The translations under genes and the position numbers were made by a program. Positions 1 to 7,834 of a DNA stretch of 18,047 bases are shown in pieces; position 1 is the first letter of the stretch; each line of letters begins with the position of its first letter. The notes beneath the pieces are model-generated. The model ran no database searches. It was not told where the DNA came from and worked only from the letters and a program-made list of their open reading frames with translations. The DNA comes from Campylobacteraceae bacterium (GTDB lineage Bacteria > Campylobacterota > Campylobacteria > Campylobacterales > Sulfurovaceae): contig JALWNF010000109.1 in the NCBI GenBank assembly GCA_026995985.1, positions 1 through 18,047 of the forward strand. Direction: 5' to 3'.

Positions 1-8
1 TTTATGGA

Positions 9-1120
9 GTTTCAAACCCTATAAGGGAGTATCTTCAAATTTTAATACTAAAGGGTTACCTGTTTTAGCTAGGTGTTTCAAACCCTATAAGGGAGTATCT
101 TCAAATTACCTCAAACTCAGGCATCTCATTTACAGCTGTCTTGTTTCAAACCCTATAAGGGAGTATCTTCAAATTGATTGAGTAGAAAATCTTTTGTTTT
201 GAGTTCCAAGTTTCAAACCCTATAAGGGAGTATCTTCAAATTTAAAGTTGACTCTTTACCTTACAGCAAATACTCGTTTCAAACCCTATAAGGGAGTATC
301 TTCAAATTAAACCTATTTGAAACTTTTTTATTGTTTCTATGGTGTTTCAAACCCTATAAGGGAGTATCTTCAAATCCACCTGTAGCCATTACTGATTGGT
401 TGATTGTTTGAGTTTCAAACCCTATAAGGGAGTATCTTCAAATCTTCCTCATTGGTTTGGTACTCGATACTAGCTGTGTTTCAAACCCTATAAGGGAGTA
501 TCTTCAAATTTATAACTTCCACCATACCTGCTGCTAAAGCCTCGTTTCAAACCCTATAAGGGAGTATCTTCAAATTATACAACCGAGAAGATAAGCAGAT
601 AAAGAAGTATCAGTTTCAAACCCTATAAGGGAGTATCTTCAAATAATGATAAAAACATCATTCCTTATAGAAAGGAACTGTTTCAAACCCTATAAGGGAG
701 TATCTTCAAATTGACATTACCAGACGACATACCTACTGAACCTTTAGACTGTTTCAAACCCTATAAGGGAGTATCTTCAAATGTGACTCACTTTTCTCAT
801 AAAGTAACTTTAAACCTTTGTTTCAAACCCTATAAGGGAGTATCTTCAAATACGTAATAACAATAGAAGACAATAGAAGAGGTATATGTTTCAAACCCTA
901 TAAGGGAGTATCTTCAAATTATTCTTGAAAATAAGGCGTTTTTAAAGCGGCAGTTTCAAACCCTATAAGGGAGTATCTTCAAATAGAAAAGAGATTTAAA
1001 TATTCTCGCTCATTGTAGGAGGTTTCAAACCCTATAAGGGAGTATCTTCAAATAATACTTACAAGCCCTACTGGTAGTGGGAAATCAGGTTTCAAACCCT
1101 ATAAGGGAGTATCTTCAAAT
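9..1120 (-). CRISPR. CRISPR array, 17 repeats / 16 spacers, open at left edge
   Basis: Seventeen 32-bp direct repeats, identical as far as I can read, start at 9, 75, 143, 210, 276, 344, 412, 478, 544, 613, 680, 751, 820, 888, 953, 1022 and 1089. On the plus strand the unit begins GTTTCAAACCC, contains the short palindrome CCCT-ATA-AGGG and ends ATCTTCAAAT. Spacers are unique and 33-39 nt long. Bases 1-8 look like the end of another spacer and the first repeat is undegenerated, so the array continues left. Strand is inferred: the reverse complement ends in GGGTTTGAAAC, like the (A)TTGAAAC ends of type I-B/III repeats, and the AT-rich leader-like flank is on the right. Transcription would then run leftwards and the spacer at 1054-1088 would be the newest. 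No cas gene lies in the window, so the subtype cannot be assigned. Confidence 0.98.
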
Positions 1121-1357
1121 AGCAACCAAATACCAATATTTCGGTTTTTTGTTTGAAAAATGATACAATTAATTTCCTTAAAATAACCTTAAATCAATAA
1201 TATTTTTTTTTAAAAGCCCACAAAATAGGCATCTCTAAAAACTTAAATAAACCTTTAATGAGGTTATAAAACTTATTTTAGACAAAAACAATAAAAAAAG
1301 AAGCCTTTTAATAAAAAAATTTACTATAAATAAATTGGGAAAAAATAAATAAAAAAG
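1121..1357 (-). promoter_or_regulatory. Probable CRISPR leader
   Basis: This AT-rich stretch has no credible ORF and lies between the last repeat and the tRNA. It fits a CRISPR leader reading leftwards into the array. It contains the hexamer CCTTAA twice with an 11-bp period (1176-1181 and 1187-1192, about one helical turn), a weak -10-like TATCAT on the minus strand (1165-1160), and a small bulged hairpin around 1247-1267. The leader role rests on base composition and repeat orientation; no known leader motif was recognised. Confidence 0.6.
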
Positions 1358-1442
1358 TGGTGCGACGGGAGGGATTTGAACCCTCACACCTGAAAGGCAC
1401 TACCCCCTCAAGATAGCGTGTCTACCGTTCCACCACCGTCGC
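1358..1442 (-). tRNA. tRNA-Leu (anticodon GAG)
   Basis: Read on the minus strand, the 85-nt segment folds as a class II tRNA. The acceptor GCGACGG pairs with CCGTCGC, followed by discriminator A and an encoded CCA (plus-strand TGG at 1358-1360). The anticodon stem CTATC/GGTAG closes the 7-nt loop TTGAGGG, giving anticodon GAG, which reads CUC/CUU leucine codons. A long variable arm and the T-arm GAGGG-TTCAAAT-CCCTC are present. The 3' end faces the CRISPR array, the usual polarity when a tRNA borders an accessory region. Confidence 0.96.
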
Positions 1443-1459
1443 ATATATATAAAAAGAGA

Positions 1460-1478
1460 TTAGCTTTTAAAGAGCTAA
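1460..1478 (-). terminator. Possible terminator after atpE
   Basis: The inverted repeat TTAGCT/AGCTAA with a 7-nt loop is followed on the minus strand by a U-rich tail (TCTCTTTTTATA). It lies between the atpE stop and the tRNA. The stem is only 6 bp, so efficiency is uncertain and read-through into the tRNA is possible. Confidence 0.45.
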
Positions 1479-1489
1479 AACCTATTTAG

Positions 1490-1512
1490 TAGGGTGGAAT
1501 TATACCACCCTA
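1490..1512 (-). terminator. Strong hairpin downstream of atpE
   Basis: A perfect 8-bp inverted repeat (TAGGGTGG/CCACCCTA) with the 7-nt loop AATTATA starts 25 bp past the atpE stop. No clean U-tract follows it, so alone it is more like an mRNA-stabilising 3' hairpin. Together with the hairpin at 1460-1478 it may form the atpE 3' end. Confidence 0.5.
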
Positions 1513-1537
1513 AACTTATGTCATCTTTAAACTAAGA

Positions 1538-1843
1538 CTATCCAAGAAATGGATTAGCATAAAGAGCGATAAGAGCAATAACAAGTGTATAGATAACTTG
1601 TGCCTCAATCATCGCAAGAGCAATAAACATAGTAGTCATTAGTTTACCACCAAGACCAGGGTTACGTGCAGTTCCTGCAATAGTAGCAGCCGCAGTATGA
1701 CCCATACCAATAGCTCCACCAAGAGCAGCAAGACCAAGACCAACACCAGCAGCAACTACTGAGTAAGCCTCAATCATAGATTTACCTTCATCAGCGAAAG
1801 CAACAGCACCAAGTGCCAAGAAAAGTAAGAAAAACTTTTTCAT
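1538..1843 (-). CDS. atpE: F0F1 ATP synthase subunit c
   Basis: This is the c subunit of the membrane rotor ring of F-type ATP synthase, which carries protons during ATP synthesis. The 101 residues comprise a hydrophobic, signal-like N-terminus (about 1-18, cut plausible after the AFA motif), a first glycine-rich helix (about 26-55, GVGLG...GGAIGMG), the polar loop RNP at 60-62 that contacts the F1 stalk, and a second helix with the ion-binding carboxylate Glu80 in MIEAQVIY. The N-terminal extension is typical of campylobacterial AtpE; most c subunits are 70-90 aa. A good ribosome site (AAGGA, 6 nt before ATG) is present. The gene stands apart from other atp genes, after pnp, as I recall for H. 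pylori. Expression is probably boosted by the promoter and leader at 1844-1995. Confidence 0.97.
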   Translation of the reverse strand: MKKFFLLFLALGAVAFADEGKSMIEAYSVVAAGVGLGLAALGGAIGMGHTAAATIAGTARNPGLGGKLMTTMFIALAMIEAQVIYTLVIALIALYANPFLG

Positions 1844-1995
1844 TTTATATCCTTAAAATTATGGGCTTTAAGTCTCCCTTGACTGCGTTCCAAAGTCCGT
1901 TCGGCTTGCGTAAACATACATAAAAAGTATGCCAACAGGCACATAAATGCAACCTGTTTCCCTACTTATCACTTTGTAGTAGCGTCGCGATTATA
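1844..1995 (-). promoter_or_regulatory. atpE promoter and structured 5' leader (possible dispersed repeat)
   Basis: On the minus strand a consensus -10 TATAAT (1995-1990) begins a leader of about 140 nt that ends at the atpE ribosome site. The leader has consecutive inverted repeats: CTACT/AGTAG, ACAGG/CCTGT enclosing GCA/TGT, CATAC/GTATG, and GACT/AGTC. Its GC content is clearly above the flanking AT-rich DNA. No good -35 is visible. Two short overlapping reading frames cross it, one ending in an ATGA overlap with atpE, but neither resembles a gene. It may set high AtpE translation, or be a member of a dispersed repeat family; the latter is speculation. Confidence 0.55.
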
Positions 1996-2076
1996 ACCAA
2001 TAAAATATATGATTTAGTTAGGAATCTAACAAAAAAAATCTATAAAAAAAGTAAAAATTTCAAACGATACAAATTG

Positions 2077-4209
2077 TTACAACAAATAAGCAGGAGTACA
2101 AAGCTCTACCTTTTTACCCTTTTGCTCTAAAACAATAATATCTATAGTATCACCAACACTATAAAGCTCTTCCAAATTATCTACCCTTCCTTTAGAGACT
2201 TTAGAGATATGTAAAAGAGCATCATACCCATCTGGCATCTCTACAAACATACCAAAGTCTAAAATCTTCTTAATCTTTCCACTATACTGCTTGTTAATCT
2301 CATAAACCATCTGTCTCTTTGTTGGAGTAGAGGTTATACCATCTATAAAATCTTTAGCTCTATTAACAGCATCTTTTGAACTACCTGTAATCTTAACAAT
2401 ATTAGCATCACGGTCAATATCTATACTTACACCATACTTCTCAATAATATCACGAATAGTTCCCCCACCCTTACCAATAATAGCAGGAATATGACTTGAA
2501 TCTATAGAGAACTCAATAGAACTTGGTAGTGCTAAACTAGGAGTCATCTCTTTTAGTGCCTCCTCCATAATACCCAAGATATGTAATCTTCCCTCTTTTG
2601 CTTGGTAGAGTGCATCTTTTAAAACCTCTGCTTCTATTCCTCCTAGTTTAATGTCCATCTGCATAGCAGTCACACCATCTTTAGTTCCTGTAATCTTAAA
2701 GTCCATATCTCCATCGTGGTCTTCAAGTCCCATAATATCGGAAAGTACACAATACTTCTCTCCATCTGTTACAAGCCCTATAGCAATTCCTGCTACCAAT
2801 TTCGTAGTCTCTACTTCAGCAGCTCTAAGAGCCAAAGAGCCACCACAGACAGTTGCCATAGATGATGAACCATTTGACTCTAAGATTTCAGAGACTAATC
2901 TAATAGTACCATCTCTGTTAAGGTCAAGTGTGGGCTCTAGTCCACGTTTTGCTAAGTTACCATGCCCTAACTCTCTTCGCCCTGGAGCTCTTGCTGGTTT
3001 TGCCTCACCAACAGAGAAAGCTGGGAAGTTGTAGTGAACCATAAATGTCTCATAGCGTACACTCTTTGAGCCAATCATATCATACGATTGTGCCTCTTTT
3101 ATGTCGCCTAGTGTTGCAGTAACTAGTGCTTGAGTCTCTCCACGAGTAAAGAGACAAGAGCCATGAACAGATGGCAAAATATTTGTCTCAATATCAATAG
3201 GACGTATCTCATTTAATGCTCGTCCATCAGCACGAATAGATTTATCTAAAATAAGAGAACGAACTACTGACTTTTTATATGCATCTAACATTTTAGAGAC
3301 TAGCTCTTGGTCTACCTCTTCACCTCTCTCTTCTAAAGCTTTTACAACCAATTGACAAACCTTTTTAAGCTCTTCTCCTCGTTCAGATTTTGCCATAGAC
3401 TGAACAGCTTTTGCTACCTCATTGGCATAATTTTGGGCTATAAAGTTATAAATCTCTTCATCCTCTTTCTCTTTAGCTAACTCAAGCTCTATCTCCTCTT
3501 TTTTGGCTGGTTTAAAACCTACTTCATACTCTTTTGTAGCCTGTTCTATAGCTGTTTGGGCAATATCTATAATCTCTAAAAGTTCATCTTCTTCTAACTC
3601 ATTAGTCAACTGAACATCACCTTTTTGTGAAGCATGAACACACATCTCTATCATCAATACATCTGAACCAGACCCTACTACAAGTAAATCAAGAGTAGAG
3701 TTCTCTTGCTCTATCAATGTAGGATTAATGAGAACCTCATCATCAATCTTTCCAAGACGAACAGCAACAACTGCTTGACTAATAGGAATATCGGAAGTAT
3801 AAAGAGCTGCTGAAGCTGCATGCATAGCTGCTACTTGCATATCTACATTCTCATCTGCACTCAAAACTGTAATAGTTACTACTACAGGATAGCGAAACCC
3901 TTTAGGAAAAAGTGGTCTTAGACTTCTGTCAACAATTCTTGAAGTCAAAGTCTCAAAGTCACCTGGCTTAGTCTCTCTCTTTACAAATCCTCCAGGGATT
4001 TTAGCTGCTGCATAAGACTTCTCTATATACTGAACTGTAAGAGGTAAAAAATCTTCCTCTACAGGATTTATATCAATAGCAATAGCAGCTAAAAGCACAG
4101 CATCTCCACAACTATACATAACTGCTCCACTTGCCTGTTTTGCTACTTTATTAAATCTATATTTCTCCTCTAAATTATTACAACTTACTACAATATTTTG
4201 TTCGCTCAT
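2077..4209 (-). CDS. pnp: Polyribonucleotide nucleotidyltransferase (PNPase)
   Basis: A phosphorolytic 3'-to-5' exoribonuclease involved in mRNA decay and RNA quality control. The 710 aa show the full layout: a first RNase PH domain (the EEDFLPLTVQY and RPLFPKGF motifs), a helical linker, a second RNase PH domain with FTRGETQALV, APGRRELGHG and the metal/phosphate site EDHDGDMDF, then a KH domain (IIGKGGGTIRDI) and a C-terminal S1 domain (FGMFVEMPDGYDALLHIS). I place the start at 4209, where AAGGA precedes ATG by 4 nt and the protein begins MSEQNIVV. An in-frame ATG at 4248 would add 13 residues with no family similarity that I recognise. The gene follows the MCE gene closely and probably shares its transcript. 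No clear terminator follows, only U-rich DNA, so read-through toward atpE is possible. Confidence 0.97.
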   Translation of the reverse strand: MSEQNIVVSCNNLEEKYRFNKVAKQASGAVMYSCGDAVLLAAIAIDINPVEEDFLPLTVQYIEKSYAAAKIPGGFVKRETKPGDFETLTSRIVDRSLRPLFPKGFRYPVVVTITVLSADENVDMQVAAMHAASAALYTSDIPISQAVVAVRLGKIDDEVLINPTLIEQENSTLDLLVVGSGSDVLMIEMCVHASQKGDVQLTNELEEDELLEIIDIAQTAIEQATKEYEVGFKPAKKEEIELELAKEKEDEEIYNFIAQNYANEVAKAVQSMAKSERGEELKKVCQLVVKALEERGEEVDQELVSKMLDAYKKSVVRSLILDKSIRADGRALNEIRPIDIETNILPSVHGSCLFTRGETQALVTATLGDIKEAQSYDMIGSKSVRYETFMVHYNFPAFSVGEAKPARAPGRRELGHGNLAKRGLEPTLDLNRDGTIRLVSEILESNGSSSMATVCGGSLALRAAEVETTKLVAGIAIGLVTDGEKYCVLSDIMGLEDHDGDMDFKITGTKDGVTAMQMDIKLGGIEAEVLKDALYQAKEGRLHILGIMEEALKEMTPSLALPSSIEFSIDSSHIPAIIGKGGGTIRDIIEKYGVSIDIDRDANIVKITGSSKDAVNRAKDFIDGITSTPTKRQMVYEINKQYSGKIKKILDFGMFVEMPDGYDALLHISKVSKGRVDNLEELYSVGDTIDIIVLEQKGKKVELCTPAYLL

Positions 4210-4257
4210 TAATTCCTTCTTTCCTTGGTGATTTTTATTTTCTATCATTTACCCTCA

Positions 4258-5745
4258 CTAATGTGACCCAGCTGAAGCAGCTGTTCCTAAAAGATTTTTT
4301 AAGTCATTATCAACAAAACTAACACCCAGCCCTACTGAGACAGAGTTAGCACGACTATTAAGAAGATTGTTTCCACTTAAATAGGCATTTATATGTTTAA
4401 AAAACTGATAACGTATGGTAGTTGTTAAGTTTGGATTTGTTCCTCTAATATCATTAACAGCATTAAAGTCACTAATATTGGTACTCCACTTTAAAGTGTC
4501 GTTTAAAGCAAAGTAGTCAACTCCTGCTCCACCTTGATTCTCTATGATTCCTACTCTAAAGAGTAGGTCATCGAAACGTTTTCCATACTGTGCAGAGAGT
4601 AAAAACTTACCACTTTGATGACTCTTGTTTCCTATATAGCCTCGACTCTCATTTTTATTTTCTGTAAAATCAGGACCAGATGTAACCCCTAAAAGATAGT
4701 ATCTAGTAGGGTCAGGTTTAAGGGCTAAATTTAGTTGTGTTTTAGAGTAACCACCATCATCATAAACCTCATCTGTTCTCATCTCAACATGAAGTTCACT
4801 CTTAATTAGACTATCTAAATACTTATCAACCTTCTCTATAGTTTCTGAGCCATTTGAAAAAAAACCATCTACAGAGGTTAAAGCCTTAGATAGGCTCTCT
4901 TTATTGTCGTCAATAACTGAATTTACATTATCTTCTAAATGTACAAACTTATCCATCGCTACTGGTAGTTTTTGATTTAAAGTTTTCGATACACTATTTA
5001 ACTGCTTAGTTAGACTATTAATTCTAGCCATTATTTCAGGTAAATCTTTATTTATATTAAGAGCAACCTTTTTAAACTCTTTTGACGTTACAGAGATTTC
5101 ACTACTCATCTTACCAAACTTATCAATACTCTTATTTGCATTTAAGAGTGCCATATTGGCATTGTTCAAAATATCATGAATAGTCTGATTATCTTCTGTA
5201 GAGATAGAGGCTAACAGTGTAGAGAACTCTCTTAGATTTGCTAGAGTCTGCTTAATATCCTCTTGTCCACCTTCATCAAAAATCTCTCGTATATCTTTAA
5301 CTAAAAGTGAAATCTGTTTAAAGGCTTCATCAGCAGACGTTGAAGCATCTGCTATAGAGGAGAGCTTCTCCTCTTTTGATAGAAGTTGATTCTTTTCAAT
5401 ATAGTGAGAGGATTTACCTGGTTTTATATCTAAAAATTTTCCTCCTAAAAGTGAATCTTGAGAGATTACAATAACAGAGTCATCTGGAATCTTTACATTC
5501 TCATCAATCATAAGTTTTGTTTGAACCTTATTATTAACTAGAGCTATATCTTCAACATAACCAATATCAACCCCCTTTAGCTTAACCTTTGCCTTCTCTT
5601 TTAATCCCGAACCATCTCCAATTTGTGCATAGATAGGATAAGATTTTTTAAATAGATTATCAAAACTACTTAATTGAGTCAATAGCCCAAAGAGGAAAAA
5701 GAGTGATAGTGTAATAAAGAGACCTATTTTTGCTTCTGTTTTCAT
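4258..5745 (-). CDS. MCE-family (MlaD-like) protein with long helical and beta-rich C-terminal extension
   Basis: This belongs to the MCE/MlaD family, the periplasmic substrate-binding part of lipid ABC transporters that move phospholipids between the membranes. Of 495 residues, about 7-25 form one N-terminal membrane anchor, about 33-112 match an MCE domain (QIGDGSGLKEKAKVKLKGVD... LLGGKFLDI), and about 125-315 are long amphipathic helices rich in Ser/Asn/Lys. About 318-490 alternate polar and hydrophobic residues with many aromatics and Gly, reading like outer-membrane beta-strands (for example ITTTIRYQFF-like and SVSVGLGVSF stretches). Typical MlaD is much shorter. The ATG overlaps the lptD stop by one base (TAATG), so the two are translationally coupled. 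No permease or ATPase partner lies nearby. The function of the C-terminal part is inferred only. Confidence 0.85.
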   Translation of the reverse strand: MKTEAKIGLFITLSLFFLFGLLTQLSSFDNLFKKSYPIYAQIGDGSGLKEKAKVKLKGVDIGYVEDIALVNNKVQTKLMIDENVKIPDDSVIVISQDSLLGGKFLDIKPGKSSHYIEKNQLLSKEEKLSSIADASTSADEAFKQISLLVKDIREIFDEGGQEDIKQTLANLREFSTLLASISTEDNQTIHDILNNANMALLNANKSIDKFGKMSSEISVTSKEFKKVALNINKDLPEIMARINSLTKQLNSVSKTLNQKLPVAMDKFVHLEDNVNSVIDDNKESLSKALTSVDGFFSNGSETIEKVDKYLDSLIKSELHVEMRTDEVYDDGGYSKTQLNLALKPDPTRYYLLGVTSGPDFTENKNESRGYIGNKSHQSGKFLLSAQYGKRFDDLLFRVGIIENQGGAGVDYFALNDTLKWSTNISDFNAVNDIRGTNPNLTTTIRYQFFKHINAYLSGNNLLNSRANSVSVGLGVSFVDNDLKNLLGTAASAGSH

Positions 5746-7820
5746 TATCTACTACCTTGTCTTGAAAAATCTTTCTCTATATTCTTAGAGATAGAACCTA
5801 AAGGATTTAAACTTATCTCAAAATAGAGTGATGTATTTTTAAATGATTTATCTACATTTGGAATTCTCTCTTGACCAAAGCTCAACTTTGCACCCCAACA
5901 CTTTTGCTTATGTGTCCAACCAATACTCCATTGATGAGTAAATGAGTTTGACAAATCCAAATCGGTACTTGCATACCATTGGTTATGCTGATTAAGGGTA
6001 TGTGTAAGTGAAGTATGTAGAAAACTTGTTGCTTTTTTATCCAATATTAAATCATAATTATAAAAATGTGTCATCATTATATCATAATCACTTTTAGTAT
6101 AACCTACTGTTGTTGTTAGGGAGTGTAGCTTTTTTTTGTCTAAAGAGTAAAATAGATTTGAATAGAAGTTAAAATTATCTTTATTGTATCCAAACTCATT
6201 GTTTAAATCACCTTGAGGTAAATCAGAATGAGGATAGTTTATAAAACCCATACGATGAAAAATATTTAAATCTAACTCTGAATTATAGTAGTATTGACTT
6301 AAGCCCAAAGAGAGATTTTCCAACTCTGTCTGTGTTACAAAAAGCTCTTTTTGTTCTTCATTTAAATCTTTATACTCCAAAGGTTTCTCATGTTCAAAGC
6401 TCGGTTTAGTATAGACAATAGAGGGGTAAAGGGTGTGAACACTAGAGCTATACTGCTTACTTAAAGCTGATGAAACTTCTAATGTATGAAAATTTCTATA
6501 GAAATGATAGTTCTCTCCTTTTTTCTGTAAATTAGAAAAAAATACATTACTCAAATAGAGGTTTTCGGTTAAAGATAGGTCTAAATAGTCATTAAAAAAT
6601 GAGTCATAGTAAGTTATAGGTAAATCAAACTCTGTCTGAAAAGCCCTACTACCCTCTCTTCTTGTATAGTTATGAACCCTTGCATCAAAAGTATAAAATA
6701 GTTTATCTGATAACAGATATTTCATAAAGCTATGATACTGTAAAGCAGGTATCTCCTGAATAGTATCGCTGTTGCTCTGTTTACTTGTGTCTATATTGTA
6801 TCTAGCATATAGCCCTAAATAGTCGTTTTCATTATATAAAAATGCATTTACTTTTGACTCAACTAAATTTGTTGAGATTAAAGAACTTGCTGAATCTTTC
6901 TGTAGATTTAGATACTCTAAATCATTCAAATAGGTTATATTTGCATATAGACCCTGCTGATAGTTATCTAAAAAATCAGATTTAGGAAGAAAGTTAGTAG
7001 AGCTATATCTAAACTCTGCTCCATAATGCTCTTGGTTAAAATGATGAGATTTTGCATAAGAGCCATCATTTTTAAAATAGCCAAATCGTAACTGACCACC
7101 TGAACTATTTGAGTCTACAAATCTAGTAGTTACATGTACTCCTAAGCCTCTTTTGGTTCTTATTTGAGGATTAAACTCCATATCAAAATTCTCTACAGGA
7201 GCATAGAAAAAGGGTTGTTGATAGACTATCCCCTCATCTTTAGAAAGCTGACCTGTTGGAAAGAGTAAACCTGTAGTACGTTTATTTATAGTAGGAAAAA
7301 CCAAATATGGAAAATAGAAAACAGGTATATCAAAAAAGCTAAGTTTTGCATCACGTAGTTTCATATAGTTTCTATTTTTATAATATATAGCCTCATCAAA
7401 CTCCATCTTCCACTCTGGATTTTTTTGATTACAAGAGGAGAGTATTGAGTTTTTAACTCTATATACATCTTTATCTCTATCTGCCTCTTTTGCATCAATC
7501 CATAAATTATCATCAGTAGTTAAGAGTAGCTTTTCAAAATCAATCTTTTTGTTGGTAGTATTTATCTCTAAACTATCAGAAAAGACTCTATTTTCATCTT
7601 TTCGTATCATCTCTACTCCACCATAGAGTTTGAGTAGAGATTCATCTTTATCGTAGGTAGCCTCTTTAGCTTTTATTAATGCTCCATCATACAACAAAAT
7701 AACTCCACCCATTGCATGAAAATGCTCTTTTGTTGAGGTTATCTCTCCTGAAAAGACCTCTACTATATCTTTTGAGATGAGAAGTATCGATAGAGAAATC
7801 AGAAGAAAGAGACTACGCAT
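5745..7820 (-). CDS. lptD: LPS-assembly outer-membrane protein LptD (OstA/Imp)
   Basis: LptD is the outer-membrane barrel that, with LptE, inserts LPS into the outer leaflet. The 691 aa start with a signal peptide (about 1-17), followed by an OstA-type beta-jellyroll N-domain (about 20-125, repeats such as DGALIKAKEATYDKDE). The LptD barrel begins around residue 128 with the family hallmark SSC...PEWKM, then the PVFYFPYLVFPT motif, and continues as aromatic-rich strands to the end. Only two cysteines are present, Cys130 and Cys641 (KCWGAKLSF). They sit where the inter-domain disulfide of the family would form, so one bond instead of E. coli's two. The gene lies 14 bp after purD and is coupled to the MCE gene. 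No LptE is seen in the window. Confidence 0.95.
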   Translation of the reverse strand: MRSLFLLISLSILLISKDIVEVFSGEITSTKEHFHAMGGVILLYDGALIKAKEATYDKDESLLKLYGGVEMIRKDENRVFSDSLEINTTNKKIDFEKLLLTTDDNLWIDAKEADRDKDVYRVKNSILSSCNQKNPEWKMEFDEAIYYKNRNYMKLRDAKLSFFDIPVFYFPYLVFPTINKRTTGLLFPTGQLSKDEGIVYQQPFFYAPVENFDMEFNPQIRTKRGLGVHVTTRFVDSNSSGGQLRFGYFKNDGSYAKSHHFNQEHYGAEFRYSSTNFLPKSDFLDNYQQGLYANITYLNDLEYLNLQKDSASSLISTNLVESKVNAFLYNENDYLGLYARYNIDTSKQSNSDTIQEIPALQYHSFMKYLLSDKLFYTFDARVHNYTRREGSRAFQTEFDLPITYYDSFFNDYLDLSLTENLYLSNVFFSNLQKKGENYHFYRNFHTLEVSSALSKQYSSSVHTLYPSIVYTKPSFEHEKPLEYKDLNEEQKELFVTQTELENLSLGLSQYYYNSELDLNIFHRMGFINYPHSDLPQGDLNNEFGYNKDNFNFYSNLFYSLDKKKLHSLTTTVGYTKSDYDIMMTHFYNYDLILDKKATSFLHTSLTHTLNQHNQWYASTDLDLSNSFTHQWSIGWTHKQKCWGAKLSFGQERIPNVDKSFKNTSLYFEISLNPLGSISKNIEKDFSRQGSR

Positions 7821-7834
7821 TTATATCCAAACTA

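Noticed and set aside
1861..1995. Small peptide genes in the atpE leader, on either strand
   Set aside because: Frames of about 17-28 codons exist on both strands, one overlapping atpE by ATGA, but none has a ribosome site or recognisable sequence; they are better explained by a structured or repeated element.
2017..2030. Hairpin GTTAG-GAAT-CTAAC as a pnp terminator
   Set aside because: The stem is only 5 bp and, in the direction of pnp transcription, the T-run comes before rather than after it.
2651..3034. Open frame on the plus strand opposite pnp
   Set aside because: It lies entirely inside a well-supported gene, has no family resemblance and no ribosome site; it is a mirror of pnp codon use. 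The same holds for antisense frames inside lptD/purD, purD, the AAA gene, ribH/kdsA and der.
4210..4248. Earlier ATG for pnp
   Set aside because: Adds 13 polar residues not typical of PNPase. The ATG at 4209 has the better ribosome site, although the GAGGG before 4248 keeps it possible.
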